A stretch of DNA of 64,000 nucleotides from Nonomuraea gerenzanensis (GTDB lineage: Bacteria; Actinomycetota; Actinomycetes; Streptosporangiales; Streptosporangiaceae): contig NZ_CP084058.1 of the NCBI RefSeq assembly GCF_020215645.1, positions 372,001 to 436,000 on the forward strand, given 5' to 3'. Every line of letters begins with the position of its first letter. Position 1 is the first letter of the stretch. This document shows positions 34,055 to 48,072 of the stretch, in pieces. The notes below the pieces were generated by a model. It did not search any database and was not told where the DNA came from. It was given only the letters and a program-made list of their open reading frames with translations. Both the position numbers and the translations under genes were made by a program.

Positions 34055-34558
34055 CTACCCCTTCCTCGCGTACGCGGTCGCGACCGACTCGTCGATCCGC
34101 AGCTTGGCCAGCGCCTTACTGGTCTGGCTCTTGACCGTGCCGACGCTGCAGCCCAGCGTGTCGGCGGCCTGGGCCTCGGTCATGTCCTCGAAGAAGCGCA
34201 GCACGATCACGGCCCGCTGGCGCGCGGGCAGCCGGCCCAGGGCCTGCCAGACCAGCTCGCGCTCGTCGGCCTCGCCCATGCGGTCGGCGGGCTCGGGGTG
34301 CTCGGGTGGCGCCCCCGTGGTCAGCTCCACCTGCCGCCAGCGCCGCCGCCACCACGACACGTGCACGTTCACGATGATCTTGCGGACGTACGCCTCGTGC
34401 TCGTCCCTGATCCGCCCCCAGGCCACCCACGCCTTCATCAGCGCCGTCTGCACCAGGTCCTCGGCCACCGCCCAGTCCCTGGTGAGCAGGTAGGCCGTGC
34501 GGAGCAATCGATGCCACGCCGCCGCGACGAACGCGTCGTACTCCGATCGATCCGCCAT
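34055..34558 (-). CDS. SigE-family ECF RNA polymerase sigma factor
   Basis: A 167-residue ECF sigma factor. Region 2 has LLRTAYLLTRDWAVAEDLVQTAL, and region 4 has LPARQRAVIVLRFFEDMTEAQAADTLGCSVGTVKSQ. ATG 34558 was chosen because GGAGAGAGG lies 7 nt upstream and the homology starts there (MADRSEYDAFVAAAW). It is co-transcribed with the membrane protein gene 4 nt downstream. Confidence 0.92.
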   Translation of the reverse strand: MADRSEYDAFVAAAWHRLLRTAYLLTRDWAVAEDLVQTALMKAWVAWGRIRDEHEAYVRKIIVNVHVSWWRRRWRQVELTTGAPPEHPEPADRMGEADERELVWQALGRLPARQRAVIVLRFFEDMTEAQAADTLGCSVGTVKSQTSKALAKLRIDESVATAYARKG

Positions 34559-34626
34559 GCGCAAGCCTCTCTCCATCGTCGGTCACCCGTACGACGCCGG
34601 TGACCGGCGGGAAAGTTGCCCGCGGC

Positions 34627-34965
34627 TTACTGCTCCGCCGTCTCCTGCATCTCCCTGAGCGGCTCGGCCAGCCAGGCGGGCACGTCACGCAGCCAGTTCT
34701 TGTCGTGCTCCCCGAGCGCGGTGGCGGGCACCTGGTGGTACGGGCGCGGCGTGGCCGGCGTGCGCAGACAGGGGGCGGGGAGCGAGACCGGGCGCGTGTC
34801 CCTGGCCTCGCGTACGTCGAGCCTGGCCTCCAGAGCCCGCAGGTTGCGCTCGGCGGTCTCGATGGCCTCCAGGCGGGCCGACAGGTAGCCGGCGACACCG
34901 GGCACGAGGGCCGACAGCACGACGGCACAGGCCAGCGTGAAGGTCAGCTGCTTGGACAAGCCCAT
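34627..34965 (-). CDS. Hypothetical protein with N-terminal membrane helix and coiled coil
   Basis: A 112-residue protein. An N-terminal hydrophobic helix (LTFTLACAVVLSALVPGVAGYL) acts as signal anchor. A short coiled coil follows (LEAIETAERNLRALEARLD), then a Pro-rich stretch and a final amphipathic helix. ATG 34965 has GGAGGG 6 nt upstream. It is 68 nt ahead of the sigma gene on the same strand. Function unknown. Confidence 0.65.
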   Translation of the reverse strand: MGLSKQLTFTLACAVVLSALVPGVAGYLSARLEAIETAERNLRALEARLDVREARDTRPVSLPAPCLRTPATPRPYHQVPATALGEHDKNWLRDVPAWLAEPLREMQETAEQ

Positions 34966-35119
34966 CACAGTCCCTCCGCTCGCGTGGCGGCAAAGTGACT
35001 GGTTTATGCCCCATGACCTGGCCGGACACGCGCGCCGTGAGCAGAGTTGGACAGTACGTTACCGAATATGCACGGGACCGGCGATGCGGATTGACCGGGC
35101 AAAGGCCCGGGTGGCTCGG

Positions 35120-35125
35120 TAGTCT
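35120..35125 (+). promoter_or_regulatory. -10 element (TAGTCT) for a leaderless gene
   Basis: CGGTAGTCT with the TAGTCT hexamer 6 nt before GTG 35132. The same CGGTAGTCT string occurs before the bS22 gene (57288-57296). Confidence 0.5.
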
Positions 35126-35131
35126 CGCGGT

Positions 35132-35662
35132 GTGGCGCATGTGACCCGTGAGCACCTTGATCGTCTGCTTGAGCAGGCGCTGTTGGCCGACGACCACGAC
35201 TCCTTGGCCAGTCGGCTGTACGACGTCGCGCTCGACTACTCCTCCGGTGACGTGTCCAGGGCCTCCATCCTGGTGCTCGCCGCCGAGGAGTGGCGAGCGG
35301 CGGGGCAGCCCGCTCGCGCGATGGAGTGTTTCCAGCGCGCGGTCGAGGACGGTGGCGAGGCGGGTTTCGACCCGCGTGCCGGCATCGCCGACACGCTCTT
35401 CGAGCTCGACAGGCCTGACGAGGCGAGGGAGGTCATCGAGACGATACGCGCGGAGGGAAACGTCTCCACGGCGACCGCTCACACGATCGCCGAGACGCTG
35501 GTCGCCTATGGCGATCTCCAAGGGGGCCTGGAATGGGCCACCCAGGCCGTCCTGCGGTGTGACGAGAACGACCCGGAGCAGGTGGCGCTGCTGCGCACCC
35601 GCTATCGCATCAGGGTCGATCTCGGGCTCCCCGAGGACGAGCTCGACGAGCTCGTTTCCTGA
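35132..35662 (+). CDS. Helical-repeat (TPR-like) protein
   Basis: A 176-residue soluble protein made of helix pairs resembling tetratricopeptide repeats (ASILVLAAEEWRAAGQPARAMECFQRAVEDG, DTLFELDRPDEAREVIETIR, ETLVAYGDLQGGLEWATQAV). It is likely a protein-interaction scaffold. GTG start 35132; the TAGTCT -10 6 nt upstream implies a leaderless mRNA. Similar proteins occur near the heat-shock locus of streptomycetes. Confidence 0.75.
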   Translation: MAHVTREHLDRLLEQALLADDHDSLASRLYDVALDYSSGDVSRASILVLAAEEWRAAGQPARAMECFQRAVEDGGEAGFDPRAGIADTLFELDRPDEAREVIETIRAEGNVSTATAHTIAETLVAYGDLQGGLEWATQAVLRCDENDPEQVALLRTRYRIRVDLGLPEDELDELVS

Positions 35663-35871
35663 GGCGGCCGCGCGTCAGCCGGGCCCGCCCGATGGGGCAG
35701 GGCCCGGTCAGTCATGCCCGCGTGCCTCTCGCGATGGGCCCGGTCGGTCGTGCCCGGGTGCCTCTCGCGGGAGGGGCCGCGATCCCCGCCTGGTCCGTTC
35801 GTGGGGACCGCGACCCCTCCGCCAGGGGAAGCCGGGCGTGGCAGGCACGGTCCACGCCCGGACAGGGTGGC

Positions 35872-36579
35872 TCACTTGAGGCCGAGACCGCCCACGGCGT
35901 CGGCCAGACCGGCGGCCCCTGATCCGCCGCCCGGCAGGATCGCGACGCCTTCGAGGCTGTCCACGGCCTTCGGCAGCACCTGGCCGACGAGCTCGGCGCT
36001 CACCTGGCTCACCGGCTCCTGCAGCCCCAGCGGCGAATCGACTCCGGTGCCGACGACGCGGTTGGGGAAGGGGCCCTGGCCGATCGTCATCTGACCCGGC
36101 AGCCTGCTGTCCAGCGGGGTGCCGGGCACCTCGGGCAGCGCCGAGAGCGGCGGGAGCGGCGGCAGGTCCGCCATGGTCGCCAGGTCGGCCACGCCGGCCG
36201 GTCCCGGCACCATGGGGAACAGCGCGGGGGAGGCCGAGAACAGCGAGGACAGACCCCAGGTGGCCCCCACGCCGCTCAGGTCCGCCATGCTCAGCACCTC
36301 CTTGCCGGTCGCCACGCCGGTGAAGCCGAAGTGCCTGGCCATCTCGCCGGCCGCCATGGCCACCTTGGTGCTCTCGCTGGCGATCATGCGGCTGCCGGCC
36401 GAGCCGCTGTCCTCGACCCTCAGCGAGGAGGGGTTGTCGCAGGCCGAGACGACCGAGGCGGGCGACAGCACCGCGGTCTCGGCGCAGTTGTTCGCGACGG
36501 AGGTGCCGGCGGACAGCCAGCTGACGCCCGCGGCCAGAGCGGCCACCGCGATCGTGCTCCGGATCTTCTGGAATGACAC
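35872..36579 (-). CDS. Secreted hypothetical protein
   Basis: A 235-residue exported protein. The signal peptide is MSFQKIRSTIAVAALAAGV, ending near GTSVANN. Two cysteines lie early in the mature part. The middle is rich in Pro/Leu (LATMADLPPLPPLSALPEVPG), and the C-terminus is Gly-rich. GTG 36579 follows GGGAGA at 6 nt, and the signal peptide starts there. No known domain. Confidence 0.7.
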   Translation of the reverse strand: MSFQKIRSTIAVAALAAGVSWLSAGTSVANNCAETAVLSPASVVSACDNPSSLRVEDSGSAGSRMIASESTKVAMAAGEMARHFGFTGVATGKEVLSMADLSGVGATWGLSSLFSASPALFPMVPGPAGVADLATMADLPPLPPLSALPEVPGTPLDSRLPGQMTIGQGPFPNRVVGTGVDSPLGLQEPVSQVSAELVGQVLPKAVDSLEGVAILPGGGSGAAGLADAVGGLGLK

Positions 36580-36717
36580 CGCACGTCTCCCTGAGTCGAT
36601 GTCGGTGATCTGACGAACGCTGAACGTAGTCGCCCGCCGGTCCGGGGGAGTGCGGCTTGTCCGAAGAGTGGGGCGAACCTTACCGAGCGGGTGGCCCGAT
36701 GACCGTGCCATGACACG

Positions 36718-36754
36718 CCGGAGCCCGGGGACCGCCTGGATCCCCGGGCTCCGG
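36718..36754. terminator. Terminator of the heat-shock operon
   Basis: CCGGAGCCCGGGGA (36718-36731) and TCCCCGGGCTCCGG (36741-36754) form a perfect 14-bp stem with a 9-nt loop, 12 nt after the clpB stop. Confidence 0.85.
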
Positions 36755-36766
36755 TGACTGAGCCTG

Positions 36767-39340
<2,574 letters not shown>

Positions 39341-39346
39341 GACTTT

Positions 39347-39697
39347 CTAGGCCCCCGGTGGCAGCTCGTAGCGGATCAGGGCTCTGACCATGCGCATCTC
39401 GGCGCGCAGCCGGTGCACCTCTTCACGCAGCCGCAGAGCTTCGTTCTCGAGCTCGAGAATCCGCTTGATCCCCGCGAGGTTGATGCCCTCTTCCTGGGAG
39501 AGCCGCTGCACCTCGCGGAGCTGGATGATGTCTCTGGTGGAGTAGAGGCGGCCGCGGCCCGCCGTGCGGCCAGGGCTGACCAGGCCGAGCCGGTCGTACT
39601 GCCGCAGCGTCTGCGGGTGGAGCCCGGAAAGCTGCGCGGCCACCGAGATCACGTAGACAGGGGTGTCGTCTGACAGGTCGAAATAGTTGGCGTCCAT
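39347..39697 (-). CDS. hspR: HspR heat-shock repressor (MerR family)
   Basis: A 116-residue MerR-type DNA-binding protein: VYVISVAAQLSGLHPQTLRQYDRLGLVSPGRT, followed by the dimerisation helix. In Streptomyces HspR represses this operon by binding HAIR sites with DnaK as co-repressor. Two HAIR sites are present upstream of dnaK here. It lies 3 nt after dnaJ. Confidence 0.97.
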   Translation of the reverse strand: MDANYFDLSDDTPVYVISVAAQLSGLHPQTLRQYDRLGLVSPGRTAGRGRLYSTRDIIQLREVQRLSQEEGINLAGIKRILELENEALRLREEVHRLRAEMRMVRALIRYELPPGA

Positions 39698-39700
39698 CGG

Positions 39701-40888
39701 CTACTCGCTTCTGGCTCGCTGAATGAGCTCTGCGCGCGGGTCCTCGCTCGCGTGCGCGGTGTTGAACTCGTTGAGCAGCTCTCGCGACTTGTCGTCGAGC
39801 GTCTTCGGCACGACCACCTCGACGCTGGCGAGCAGGTCGCCCTTGGTGCCGTCCTTCCTCGTGACGCCCCTGCCCCGCACGCGGAACGTGCGGCCGTTGG
39901 GGGTGCCCGCGGGGATGCGCAGCGTGACCGGCATGCCCTTGAGGATCGGCACCTTGATCTCGGCCCCCAGCGCGGCCTCCGTGAACGTCACGGGAACCGT
40001 GATCGTGAGGTTGTCACCCGCCCGGCCGAACACGGCGTGCGGCTTGACGTGGGTCTGGATGTACAGATCGCCCGCCGGGCCGCCGTTCTCGCCCGGCGCC
40101 CCCTTGCCCTTGAGCTTGACCCGCTGGCCGTCGGCCACCCCCGCGGGAATGCGCGCCTGGATGGTGCGGGTGCTCTTGGCGCGGCCGCTGCCCTCGCACA
40201 CGGGGCAGGGGTCGTCCACGATCAGCCCGCGGCCCTTGCAGTCGCGGCAGGGCTCGGAGAAGGCGAAGTTGCCGAGGTTGCGGCTGGCCGCGCCGGTGCC
40301 CTCACAGGTGGGGCAGACCCGGGGGGTCGTGCCCGCCTTGGCGCCGGTGCCGCTGCACGCGTTGCAGGCGGCGGAGCTGGTCAGCCTGAGCGACACGGTG
40401 GTGCCCTCGACGGCTTCGGTGAACGTCAGCGTCACCTCGGACTCGACGTCCTGGCCACGCCGCGGCCGGGTCGTCGTGCCGGTGGTGCGGCCGCCGGCGG
40501 CGCCACCGCGGTTGAACAGCCCGCCGAACAGGTCGCCGAGCCGCTCGCCCGCGCTGCCGCCGTGACCGGTCTGCTGGCTGGTGCCACCGAACAGGTCACC
40601 GAAGTCGAACGGGAAACCGCCGCCGCCCGGGCGCTGGCCGCCCACCCCGCTCCCGAACAGCGTGCGCGCGTCGTCGTACTCCTTGCGGCGCTTGCTGTCG
40701 GACAGGACGTCGTAGGCCTCGGAGACCTCCTTGAACTTGGTCTCCTTGGACGGGTCGCCCTGGTTGGTGTCGGGGTGGTACTGCCTGGCCAGCTTCCGGT
40801 AGGCCTTCTTGATCTCGTCGGCGGTGGCGGTCTTGGGCACACCAAGGACGGCGTAGTAGTCCTTTTCCAGGTAGTCCTTGGTGCTCAT
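39701..40888 (-). CDS. dnaJ: DnaJ co-chaperone
   Basis: A 395-residue type I J-protein. The J-domain ([24 protein letters not shown], with HPD) is followed by a Gly/Phe-rich stretch. Four zinc-binding CxxCxGxG repeats follow ([32 protein letters not shown]), then the C-terminal substrate domain. It stimulates DnaK ATPase. 22 nt after grpE. Confidence 0.97.
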   Translation of the reverse strand: MSTKDYLEKDYYAVLGVPKTATADEIKKAYRKLARQYHPDTNQGDPSKETKFKEVSEAYDVLSDSKRRKEYDDARTLFGSGVGGQRPGGGGFPFDFGDLFGGTSQQTGHGGSAGERLGDLFGGLFNRGGAAGGRTTGTTTRPRRGQDVESEVTLTFTEAVEGTTVSLRLTSSAACNACSGTGAKAGTTPRVCPTCEGTGAASRNLGNFAFSEPCRDCKGRGLIVDDPCPVCEGSGRAKSTRTIQARIPAGVADGQRVKLKGKGAPGENGGPAGDLYIQTHVKPHAVFGRAGDNLTITVPVTFTEAALGAEIKVPILKGMPVTLRIPAGTPNGRTFRVRGRGVTRKDGTKGDLLASVEVVVPKTLDDKSRELLNEFNTAHASEDPRAELIQRARSE

Positions 40889-40910
40889 CTACGGCCCTTC
40901 GTCCTTGTGC

Positions 40911-43455
<2,545 letters not shown>

Positions 43456-43459
43456 ACGA

Positions 43460-43480
43460 CTTGAGCCTACCCGACTCAAC
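43460..43480. promoter_or_regulatory. HAIR element 2 (HspR operator)
   Basis: CTTGAGC-N7-ACTCAAC, one arm position off the consensus. It lies just upstream of the -35 hexamer, so bound HspR would cover both sides of the promoter. Confidence 0.85.
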
Positions 43481-43586
43481 CTCGATGAGCGCGAAAGCAT
43501 TCCCACCGAACGGGCAAGAACGGACGTGATATCGCACATCAGGCGTAACGGACCCGGAGGGTGCGTGGTTCCTCGCCCGGACAGGC

Positions 43587-43626
43587 GCGGACCCCCGGAA
43601 CGGTGGGCACGTCGCCGGGGGTCCGC
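43587..43626. terminator. Terminator of the 43642 gene
   Basis: GCGGACCCCCGG and CCGGGGGTCCGC form a perfect 12-bp stem with a 16-nt loop just past the stop codon of the large secreted protein gene. Confidence 0.75.
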
Positions 43627-43641
43627 CTTTCTGGGGGTGGC

Positions 43642-46600
43642 TCAGAGCGGGGTGCTCAGGTCGGTCTGGATCTCGGCGGCGGTGAGTGCGCGGTTGTAGA
43701 TGCGGACTTCGTCGATGAGGCCGTGGAAGTATTCGCCCCAGAGGCTGTTGCCGCCGATGCGCAGGACGCCGTTGTCGGTGCGGATGGGGCCGCCGGCGGT
43801 GCGCTGGCTGACCTGGGTTCCGTTGAGGTAGAGGCGGAGTGTGCTGCCGTCGTAGGTGGCGGCCAGGTGGCTCCAGGTGTTGAGGGGGAGTGAGGCGGTG
43901 CCGCCGGTGCCGACTTCGCCGGTGGTGTGGATGACGGTGTGGGGGCGGTTGCTGTCGCTGCCGGCGGAGAGCGCGTAGGCCAGGTCGCCGGTGTATTGCT
44001 TCATGACGACCGTGCGCCAGCTGTTGACGGTGGCGGGGTTGACCCAGGCTTCCACGGTCATGCCCGTGGTGAGGCGGAGGTTCGGGGCGTCGTTGACGGT
44101 GACCCAGCTGGAGGTGCCGTTGAAGGAGAGCGCGGGGCCGTACTTGCCGGTTCCCGTCCAGGTGGTGTTGGTCAGCGTGCCCGTGTTGCTCCCTGAGGAG
44201 TCGGCGATCGTCGAGCCCGCGTTCTCGTTCATCCCGTACGCCGCCACCAGGCCCGGGTTCGCCGGAGGCGTGGTGACGGTGGCCGAGACCTCGGCCGAGG
44301 ACGGGCTCTGGTTGCCTGCCGCGTCGAACGCGCGCACCCGGTAGTGGTACGTCCCCGCCGCCAGGCCCGCGTCGGTGAACGAGGTGGTCTGCGCCGAGCC
44401 CACCTGGTTCGCCCCCGAGGGCGTGAACCCGGGCGTCGTGGACCGGTGCACCGTGTACCCCTCGACGCCGACGTCGTCCGTGGCGGCGGTCCAGGTGAGC
44501 TGGGCGCTGCCGGGGCCGCCGGTCGCGGCGGGCGAGCCGGGCGCGGTCGGCGCCTGCGTGTCGGGCTCCGGTGCCTCACCGATCGGGGTGTTCATGTCGG
44601 TCTGGATCTGGGCGGCGGTGAGTGCGCGGTTGTAGATGCGGACTTCGTCGATGAGGCCGTGGAAGTATTCGCCCCAGAGGCTGTTGCCGCCGATGCGCAG
44701 GACGCCGTTGTCGGTGCGGATGGGGCCGCCGGCGGTGCGCTGGCTGACCTGGGTTCCGTTGAGGTAGAGGCGGAGTGTGCTGCCGTCGTAGGTGGCGGCC
44801 AGGTGGGACCAGGTGTTGAGGGGGAGTGAGGCGGTGCCGCCGGTGCCGACTTCGCCGGTGGTGTGGATGACGGTGTGGGGGCGGTTGCTGTCGCTGCCGG
44901 CGGAGAGCGCGTAGGCCAGGTCGCCGGTGTATTGCTTCATGACGACCGTGCGCCAGCTGTTGACGGTGGCGGGGTTGACCCAGGCTTCCACGGTCATGCC
45001 TGTGGTGAGGCGGAGGTTCGGGGCGTCGTTGACGGTGACCCAGCTGGAGGTGCCGTTGAAGGAGAGCGCGGGGCCGTACTTGCCGGTTCCCGTCCAGGTG
45101 GTGTTGGTCAGCGTGCCCGTGTTGCCCAGGACGTCGCCGACCGTGGAGCCGGCGTTCTCGTTCATGCCGTACGCCGCCACCAGCCCCGGCGGCGCCTGCA
45201 CGGCCTCGTAGGCGGCCGTGTACGTCGTCGCCGTGGCGGGCGCGACCAGGTTGTGCGTGGCCGCGCCGCCGTCCGACCAGGACTCGAAGGCGTGCTCGCC
45301 CTGGGGCGACGGCGCCGTCACCGAGTTGCTGGAGCCCGCGATCACCGTCCTGGTGAACGGCGCCACCGTCTGCTCCTGGTTGAAGCCGAGCAGGAGGCCG
45401 GGCGGATCGGTCTGGAAGGTGAGGTTCACGGTCCTCGGCTGCAGCAGCACGCTCTTGGTGTCGGTCAGGCCGTGCTGGTCCGTCACGGTGAGGCGGAGCT
45501 CCAGGTGCGAGGGGTACTCGTGGTCGGGAGCCTGGAAGGAGCCGGAGGCGCCGGTGTACCTGGTGATCTCGTGCTCGTGGCAGGCGCCGGGGCAGTGGTG
45601 CATGATCAGCGTCCAGGTCATGCGGGAGCCCGGGATCGCGCCCTCCTCCGGGTCGGTGCCGGTGCCCGAGAAGCCGATCGTGTCGCCGACCGCCCACGTC
45701 GTGGCGGCCGATGGGGTGGTGATCGCCGCCGTGGGGGCGGTGTTGCCCACGTTGACGGTGACCGTGGCGTCCGCCTGGCCGCCCTTGTCGTCCTTGACGC
45801 GCAGCGTGACCACGTACGAGCCGATCTGCGTGTACGTGCGCGACGGCGTGGCGGAGGCCGAGTCGTCCAGCTCGCCGTCGCCGTCGAGGTCCCAGGCGTA
45901 GGTGATGGGGTCGCCGTCGGCGTCCGCCGAGCCGGCGGCGGAGAAGCTCACCGCCAGCGGGGCGGCGCCCGAGGTGGGCGTGGCGCTGATGACGGCCGTG
46001 GGCGGCGCGTTGTTGTAGAGGTAACGCACGACCGTGCCGTTGTCGTAGTCGACCGCGAACAGGTCGCCGTTCGGGCCGGTCTCCAGCTCGACCGTGCCGA
46101 TGCCGGTGTCGAACGTGGTCACCGTGGCCGGGTCGGGCTGGCCGTTCGCGCCCTCGGTCATCGCCCAGACGCACTTGCGGCTGTAGTCGGAGAAGAACAG
46201 GGCGCCGTCGTACGACTCCGGGTACGTGCCGCCCTCGTAGAAGGCGACGCCGCTGGAGGACGACTGGCCGCCGGGCGCGCAGGTGTCGCCGGGGTAGAGG
46301 CGCTGGCCGTGGTTCCAGGCGTAGTACGGCTGGGCGTGCGCGGCGGCGCCGGCCGTGTAGAGGTTCTCGCAGAGGGTCAGGTTGAGCGCGTCGTAGCCGT
46401 CCTCCCTGGACGTGCCCTCGTAGCAGGGCCAGCCGAAGTTGGCCACGCCGCCGGTGGGGTTCGCGATCCGGTTGATCTCCTCGTAGGTGCCCCAGCCGAC
46501 CTCGCCCGACCAGATCTCGTCGGTGCCGGGGCGGTGGGTGATGCGGAACGGGTTGCGCAGGCCGTGGGCGACGATCCTGGCGAGGTTGGGGTCGGCGCTG

Positions 46601-47439
46601 CCGGCGTTCGGGTTGCCGGAGGCAGCAGCCCCCGTGTCCGGATTTATCCGGATGATGGAGCCGGCGAGCCCGGCCGGGTCGCCGTTCGTCCGCACGTCCT
46701 GGGAGCGCAGCGCCCCGCCCTCGGCGGCGGGCGGGCTCAGCGCGGTGCCGACCGCGTTCGGCGGGTCGCCGCACGGGTTGTCCGGCACCACGTCGGAGCT
46801 GGTCAGGTTGTCCTGGCCGTAGTCGGCGAACTGGAAGCTGGCGCCGTCACCGGCCGAGGCGTAGAGCGCGCCGTCGCGGCCGAACTGCAGGTCGCCCACC
46901 GAGTGGCTCGGATACTGCTGGCACCAGTCGGTGATCAGCGGGGTCTCGGCGCCCGAGGCGGAGATGACCGACAGGCGGCCGGTGATGCGGCAGCCGTCCG
47001 CGGTCGGGCCGGGAGGCGAGGGGCACGCGTCGAAGTCGTCGTTCGCCTGGCCCCAGCGGGGCGCGCCGCCGCCGGGCTCGGCGTCGTAGGAGTAGAGCAC
47101 GTAGACGCGCGGGTCGGCGGGGAAGTCCGGGTGCAGGGCCAGGCCGAGCAGGCCGCGGTCCCAGAAGTCGTGCACCCGGGTGCGCAGGTCGGCGTAGACG
47201 GTGGGGGTGGTGTCCGTGAGCGAGTCGAAGACCTTGATGTAGCCGCCCTTCTCGGCCACGAACACCCGCCCGTCAGCGGCGAACTCCACGTTGGTCGGGC
47301 TGGTCAGGCCGCTGAAGACGGTCTGCTTCTGGAAGCGCTGGGGCAGGGCCGCCGCTTGCGGCGCCAGGGCGACGAGGCCGGTGAGGATCAGGGCAGCGGG
47401 AATCAGGCAACGTAAGAACCGTCTCACGGGTCCCCCCAT
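43642..47439 (-). CDS. Large secreted multidomain protein: sorbosone/glucose dehydrogenase-like propeller, PKD, FN3 and two LamG domains
   Basis: A 1265-residue exported protein. Signal peptide residues 1-31 (ends QAAALP). A PQQ-dependent sugar-dehydrogenase-like propeller covers about 35-475 (VFVAEKGGYIKVFD, LLGLALHPDF, GLRNPFRITHRPGT, FGWPCYEG). A PKD domain lies at about 478-567, then two Ig-like segments, LamG 1 (about 755-947), an FN3 domain (about 955-1050) and LamG 2 (about 1065-1262). The two LamG modules are nearly identical in protein and DNA. No sortase signal or C-terminal membrane helix is seen, so it is released or bound by its LamG domains. A role in carbohydrate oxidation or binding is inferred. 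Confidence 0.92.
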   Translation of the reverse strand: MGGPVRRFLRCLIPAALILTGLVALAPQAAALPQRFQKQTVFSGLTSPTNVEFAADGRVFVAEKGGYIKVFDSLTDTTPTVYADLRTRVHDFWDRGLLGLALHPDFPADPRVYVLYSYDAEPGGGAPRWGQANDDFDACPSPPGPTADGCRITGRLSVISASGAETPLITDWCQQYPSHSVGDLQFGRDGALYASAGDGASFQFADYGQDNLTSSDVVPDNPCGDPPNAVGTALSPPAAEGGALRSQDVRTNGDPAGLAGSIIRINPDTGAAASGNPNAGSADPNLARIVAHGLRNPFRITHRPGTDEIWSGEVGWGTYEEINRIANPTGGVANFGWPCYEGTSREDGYDALNLTLCENLYTAGAAAHAQPYYAWNHGQRLYPGDTCAPGGQSSSSGVAFYEGGTYPESYDGALFFSDYSRKCVWAMTEGANGQPDPATVTTFDTGIGTVELETGPNGDLFAVDYDNGTVVRYLYNNAPPTAVISATPTSGAAPLAVSFSAAGSADADGDPITYAWDLDGDGELDDSASATPSRTYTQIGSYVVTLRVKDDKGGQADATVTVNVGNTAPTAAITTPSAATTWAVGDTIGFSGTGTDPEEGAIPGSRMTWTLIMHHCPGACHEHEITRYTGASGSFQAPDHEYPSHLELRLTVTDQHGLTDTKSVLLQPRTVNLTFQTDPPGLLLGFNQEQTVAPFTRTVIAGSSNSVTAPSPQGEHAFESWSDGGAATHNLVAPATATTYTAAYEAVQAPPGLVAAYGMNENAGSTVGDVLGNTGTLTNTTWTGTGKYGPALSFNGTSSWVTVNDAPNLRLTTGMTVEAWVNPATVNSWRTVVMKQYTGDLAYALSAGSDSNRPHTVIHTTGEVGTGGTASLPLNTWSHLAATYDGSTLRLYLNGTQVSQRTAGGPIRTDNGVLRIGGNSLWGEYFHGLIDEVRIYNRALTAAQIQTDMNTPIGEAPEPDTQAPTAPGSPAATGGPGSAQLTWTAATDDVGVEGYTVHRSTTPGFTPSGANQVGSAQTTSFTDAGLAAGTYHYRVRAFDAAGNQSPSSAEVSATVTTPPANPGLVAAYGMNENAGSTIADSSGSNTGTLTNTTWTGTGKYGPALSFNGTSSWVTVNDAPNLRLTTGMTVEAWVNPATVNSWRTVVMKQYTGDLAYALSAGSDSNRPHTVIHTTGEVGTGGTASLPLNTWSHLAATYDGSTLRLYLNGTQVSQRTAGGPIRTDNGVLRIGGNSLWGEYFHGLIDEVRIYNRALTAAEIQTDLSTPL
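43660..44189 (-). repeat. 530-bp direct repeat, LamG copy 2
   Basis: Matches 44596-45125 with about four base differences by eye, offset 936 bp. Encodes residues about 1084-1260 of the secreted protein. Confidence 0.9.
44596..45125 (-). repeat. 530-bp direct repeat, LamG copy 1
   Basis: Matches 43660-44189 with about four base differences by eye. Encodes residues about 772-947. The FN3-encoding spacer between the copies is not repeated. Confidence 0.9.
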
Positions 47440-47542
47440 TGGAACGTGACATCACCCCCGGCGCCCCCACGCCTCGGTGCTCTGATCGATGTATCGCAAG
47501 TAATCGATCATTTGTCACTGGGGTTGTCCGTAAGTGGACATT

Positions 47543-48019
47543 TTAGGACTTGGCGCCGTCCACAATCTTGCGCTTGCCCAGCGGGCTCTTAAGCTTGACG
47601 GTCGTCGTCTTCTCCACCGCGATCATGATGCACGACATGTTCTTCGCCTTGGGCGAGGTGCCCTCGTACAGGGTGATCGTGACCTTCTTGCGGGTCTCCT
47701 TGACCTTGACCCGGTCGAGCACCGTGCACGGCTCCACCCCTGACCACCAGGTGAGCTGGACCTTCTTGCCCTTCGAGACCCCCTTGGCCTTGGTCCAGCG
47801 GATCCTGTGGACGTTGATGGCGTCGCCCGTCGGCTTGACCGGCTTGGGATCCTGCGCCGCCGGGGTGTCGGTCACCGGGGTGGAGGCCACCGGGTTCGAC
47901 ACGGCTGGGGGCTTCTGCGCGGCCGGGATGGTGGCCCGCTCGGCCGGTGTGGTGGTCGTTCCGCAGCTCGTGGCGAGCGCCAGACCTCCGGCCAGGAGAG
48001 TCGCTGTCATTGTCCGCAT
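47543..48019 (-). CDS. Hypothetical lipoprotein
   Basis: A 158-residue exported protein. The signal peptide MRTMTATLLAGGLALATSC has a lipobox-like ATSC with Cys19. A Pro/Ala/Thr-rich spacer leads to a basic beta-rich domain (VQLTWWSGVEPCTVLDRVKVKETRKKVTITLYEG) with two cysteines. ATG 48019 or ATG 48010 may be the start. It is divergent from proline dehydrogenase. Function unknown. Confidence 0.75.
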   Translation of the reverse strand: MRTMTATLLAGGLALATSCGTTTTPAERATIPAAQKPPAVSNPVASTPVTDTPAAQDPKPVKPTGDAINVHRIRWTKAKGVSKGKKVQLTWWSGVEPCTVLDRVKVKETRKKVTITLYEGTSPKAKNMSCIMIAVEKTTTVKLKSPLGKRKIVDGAKS

Positions 48020-48059
48020 ACCTCTACGACGGATCGCAGCGCCCGGCGGTTCAGGTGAC

Positions 48060-48065
48060 TAGTGT
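48060..48065 (+). promoter_or_regulatory. -10 element (TAGTGT) for leaderless proline dehydrogenase
   Basis: TAGTGT, then 7 nt, then GTG 48073; the resulting N-terminus (MLRQAML) fits the family. Confidence 0.45.
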
Positions 48066-48072
48066 GGTTCGC

